The position numbers and the translations under genes were made by a program. A stretch of 64,000 nucleotides of DNA, taken from Siphlonurus alternatus. Its lineage: Eukaryota > Arthropoda > Insecta > Ephemeroptera > Siphlonuridae. Numbering within the stretch: the stretch's first letter is position 1; the number at the start of each line of letters is the position of its first letter. Of the stretch, positions 61,793-64,000 are shown one piece after another. The stretch lies in NCBI GenBank assembly GCA_949825025.1, contig OX463786.1, positions 12,204,387 through 12,268,386 of the forward strand, read 5' to 3'. The notes beneath the pieces are model-generated. The model was not told where the DNA came from and did no database searches. It saw nothing but the letters and a program-made list of their open reading frames with translations.

Positions 61793-62264
61793 TTAAAGGT
61801 GAACTGAAGGGATTTCTTTTTTTTTTCAATTAGGGAACCTTATATTACCTATCCCATCCATCTGCACTAATTTTTTCATGGCAGATGCTTATTGTGCTGC
61901 TGTAGGACAATTAGTGAAAAGGTGAAGTTGTGACGTATTAGCGACGGTTGGTTGACTTAAAACTCGCCGCCGTGAAAAACCACACGAGTGACCGCGGAAA
62001 CTGCCGAGAGAGTGGCGATCGCGAGCCGATCGCCGCTCCCTCGGCAGTTTCCGTGGTCGTTCGCGGTAGCTCGTGTGTTTTTTCACGGCGGCGAGTTTTA
62101 AGTCAACCAACCGTCGCTGATACGTCACAACTTCACTTTTTCACTAATTGTCCTACAGCAGCACAATAAGTATCAGCCATGAAAAAATTAGTGCAGATGG
62201 ATGGGATAGGTAATATAAGGTTCCCTAAAGGGAAAAAAAAGCAATCCCTTCAGTTCACCTTTAA
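61793..62264. mobile_element. Near-perfect 472-bp palindromic element with TTAA ends
   Basis: The two arms of about 235 bp meet with almost no spacer. Outer ends are TTAAAGGTGAACTGAAGGGA and TCCCTTCAGTTCACCTTTAA. The inner arms become GC-rich (AAACTCGCCGCCGTGAAAAA, GGAAACTGCCGAG) and close on GCGATCGCGAGCCGATCGC. Minus- and plus-strand frames here are mirror images of one another and not genes. TTAA at both edges and the TTAAAGG start resemble the element at 14336. Arm differences are few. Confidence 0.88.
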
Positions 62265-62567
62265 TAGAGGCTTCAAGTGATGCGCTCTCGCTGGCCTCGC
62301 TGCGCAACTGTTTGTCGCTAAGGTCCATCTTGCACTTGAAAATGAAGCAAAGTGTTTTTTTAACTTTTCTCGGTTATAAATCAAGTAAAAAATCTAAATC
62401 TTGAATTATCTACTTTATTTTTCAGTTTAGACCAAAGTTCCGTAAAGGAATTTTCCCTGAAAAATCTTATTCTTAGTGAAAAAACGAATACACGTTGTTT
62501 TTTTTTACATAGGTTTGGTATAGCGGGTGGGAACACCGAAAAATCAGCTGACTTGAAGCCTCTATTC
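62263..62567. mobile_element. MITE, family D copy 2, abutting the palindrome
   Basis: The left end AATAGAGGCTTCAAGTG and right end TGACTTGAAGCCTCTATTC are inverted. The right 65 bp (through ATCAGCTGA and CATAGGTTTGG) match the left of the element at 42645. It starts inside the final TTAA of the palindrome, so one element inserted next to or into the edge of the other. The left interior is CpG-rich (TGCGCTCTCGCTGGCCTCGC). Non-coding. Confidence 0.75.
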
Positions 62568-62585
62568 AAATATAACTATTCTGTG

Positions 62586-62629
62586 ATTGGCTAGTTTTGT
62601 AGATCACGTGATATGAAAAATGGGCGTGG
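62586..62629 (-). promoter_or_regulatory. GC-box / CACGTG / CCAAT composite, copy 2
   Basis: On the minus strand: CCACGCCCA, then ATCACGTGAT (CACGTG at 62605-62610), then CCAATCA starting at 62590. Spacings (16 and 20 bp between starts) are close to those at 47390 (17 and 18). Confidence 0.3.
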
Positions 62630-63289
62630 CAGTATAACAAGTTTTCTCCTGAATTTGCATTTTTTCTTAATTATATTTAAAACTATTGGAAACGATTTTA
62701 AATTTTCTCCTAAAATAAAATAAAAGTGGATCCTCAATATTTGTTCACCACTGTATAATTTTTTTACATGGAACCCATTACAATTACATTTATTTCATCT
62801 AAAAGTAGACATAAGTATTGATTTTATAAACAATTACTTTAACATCATGCAAACGATTTTATTATAAAAAGCAATGCTTCAAAGGACCTGACTTAAAAGT
62901 TTTTGTGCCATATAATATAAATTTAATCTCTTTTAAAAGTACTTTATTTGCTGAATATGTTTAATAAAATTACGTTACATCGATATTTCTATAAATAACA
63001 TTTTTCTAGACATTAAAAAACTATTGATTCTATGTAAGTGCGGACCCTTGAGATTTCACAAGCCATTCAAGTGTTAAAAAAAAGTTGTTGAGACGATCTT
63101 CATAAAGCGAACATGAGAAGGTTTTTTTGTCTCACGAATCATGAATAATCGTCAATCGCTCAAGGCGACTACTTGTCGGTTCATCCAAGCGGTTAAAGTG
63201 TCGTTTGTACAAAAAGTAAACCAAGTAATGAGACTACATTGAACAGAGGTAATGACGTGCAGTTTATTTTTTTGGCAGAAGAAGGGGGA
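62630..63289. other. AT-rich non-coding stretch
   Basis: Nothing recognised. Confidence 0.45.
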
Positions 63290-63434
63290 TATAGTCCTTC
63301 AAGCGAGAGTTTCACCATCGATTTTTGTCAATTTTTAACATTTTCCGCTTCCGATTGCCATAGCTCACAATCGAAAGTGCACATACGTCATTTCCGTCAA
63401 TATCGATGTTCAAACTCTCGCTTGAAGGACTATA
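63290..63434. mobile_element. Short fold-back MITE
   Basis: The arms TATAGTCCTTCAAGCGAGAG plus TTT and their exact inverse (22-23 bp) enclose a loop with ATCGATTTTTGTC / GTCAATATCGAT and CAATCGAAAGTGC. Beyond the arms GGGGGA and TCCCCC also face each other, so the element may extend to about 63278-63455. It shares inner words with 46410-46520. Confidence 0.75.
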
Positions 63435-64000
63435 CATTACTGTCCCCCACACCCCAAAAAGCAAAGTGAGATTGGAACTACAGTATTACAGATCTTACTT
63501 TACGTGTAGATTCGACTACGCGCGGTGATCGTCTTTTGATTTTTATCCCAACCAGAATAAGATGGCCACAGTCTGGAAAGCTAGGCGCCATAGTGTCTAC
63601 AGGTATTCTAAGATATGTTAGACTGTAGTTGCCCCGAAAATGAGGGCTCCATTGATTTCAAAATTAAGGTGTAAATTACCAAAGAGCTATCCAGAAAGGT
63701 ATCCACAGTTTTTTTCTGTCAGCGACCAACAACGGTTAATATTATTGAATTCGGTTGATCCGGGGTTAGTGAGAAACCTGACTTTTTCTTTCTACGTAAA
63801 TTGCGCTCTTATTTCTACAAAAAAAAAAGCAAAAAGAATGAAATTAAGTGAGAGATTACTAATTTGGCCAGTAAACTTTTCAATGGCTTTCAAATTATTG
63901 AGTAGAATCTTGGTAATTTCAAATTGTATTGTATGATCGTTCAAAGAAATAGTTAAAAAAGTTCTACTATAAAGCTGCTTGCAACATTAACTGAAGCGTT
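63435..64000. other. Non-coding stretch at the window edge
   Basis: A 98-codon plus-strand frame (63640-63936) starts in a moderately GC-rich part (MRAPLISKLRCKLPKSYP) but has no recognised family and becomes low complexity. A gene beginning here and continuing outside the window cannot be excluded. Confidence 0.3.

Noticed and set aside
61889..62169. Overlapping frames on both strands with nearly the same peptide
   Set aside because: They are the two arms of the palindrome read from each strand, not genes.
63640..63936. 98-codon frame near the window edge
   Set aside because: No family recognised, lysine-rich low-complexity second half; may be chance. Sequence beyond the window is needed.

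Overview
This is AT-rich (by eye roughly two-thirds A+T) non-coding DNA from a eukaryotic, almost certainly animal, nuclear genome. Support for this: spliceosomal splice-site consensus around short GC-rich islands, an LTR retrotransposon, non-LTR retrotransposon 3' ends, and many short fold-back (inverted-repeat) transposons. No ORF is long enough to be an intact ordinary protein gene, and I recognise no tRNA, rRNA, prokaryotic operon or CRISPR array. The repeat types would suit a marine invertebrate such as a mollusc, but that is a guess.

Layout. At 1-1.4 kb lies the 5'-truncated tail of a LINE-type ORF2 on the minus strand. From 3.5 to 6.1 kb there are two copies of one fold-back family and one of another. 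The best-defined object is an LTR retrotransposon at 7392-13899. It has two 1026-bp LTRs in which I saw no difference, an AAGT target duplication, and a minus-strand primer-binding site and polypurine tract. Its 4.46-kb interior holds no recognisable gag-pol but carries two tandem-repeat arrays, so it looks like a young non-autonomous (LARD-like) element. From 14 to 34.6 kb there are isolated fold-back elements, homopolymers and a few GC-richer islands that could be promoters or untranslated exons. At 35503-35554 a 52-bp GC-rich segment has excellent splice sites and one open frame: an orphan internal exon on the plus strand. From 36 to 44 kb there are small MITEs, a long (TA)n tract and a nuclear-receptor-type direct repeat. 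At 44263-44696 two minus-strand exons join in frame across a 159-bp intron and end at a stop codon, making a candidate 3' gene end of unknown function. From 45 to 64 kb there are more fold-back elements, including a nearly spacerless palindrome of about 470 bp (61793-62264) abutting another MITE, and two copies of a non-LTR retrotransposon or SINE tail.

Two short words stand out across the window. The CRE palindrome TGACGTCA occurs at least 29 times by hand count (a rough composition model expects about one), and CACGCCC occurs at least 16 times on the two strands. Many copies lie outside the identified elements. Overall the window reads as a repeat-rich intergenic or long-intron region. The coding candidates are short and need transcript evidence.
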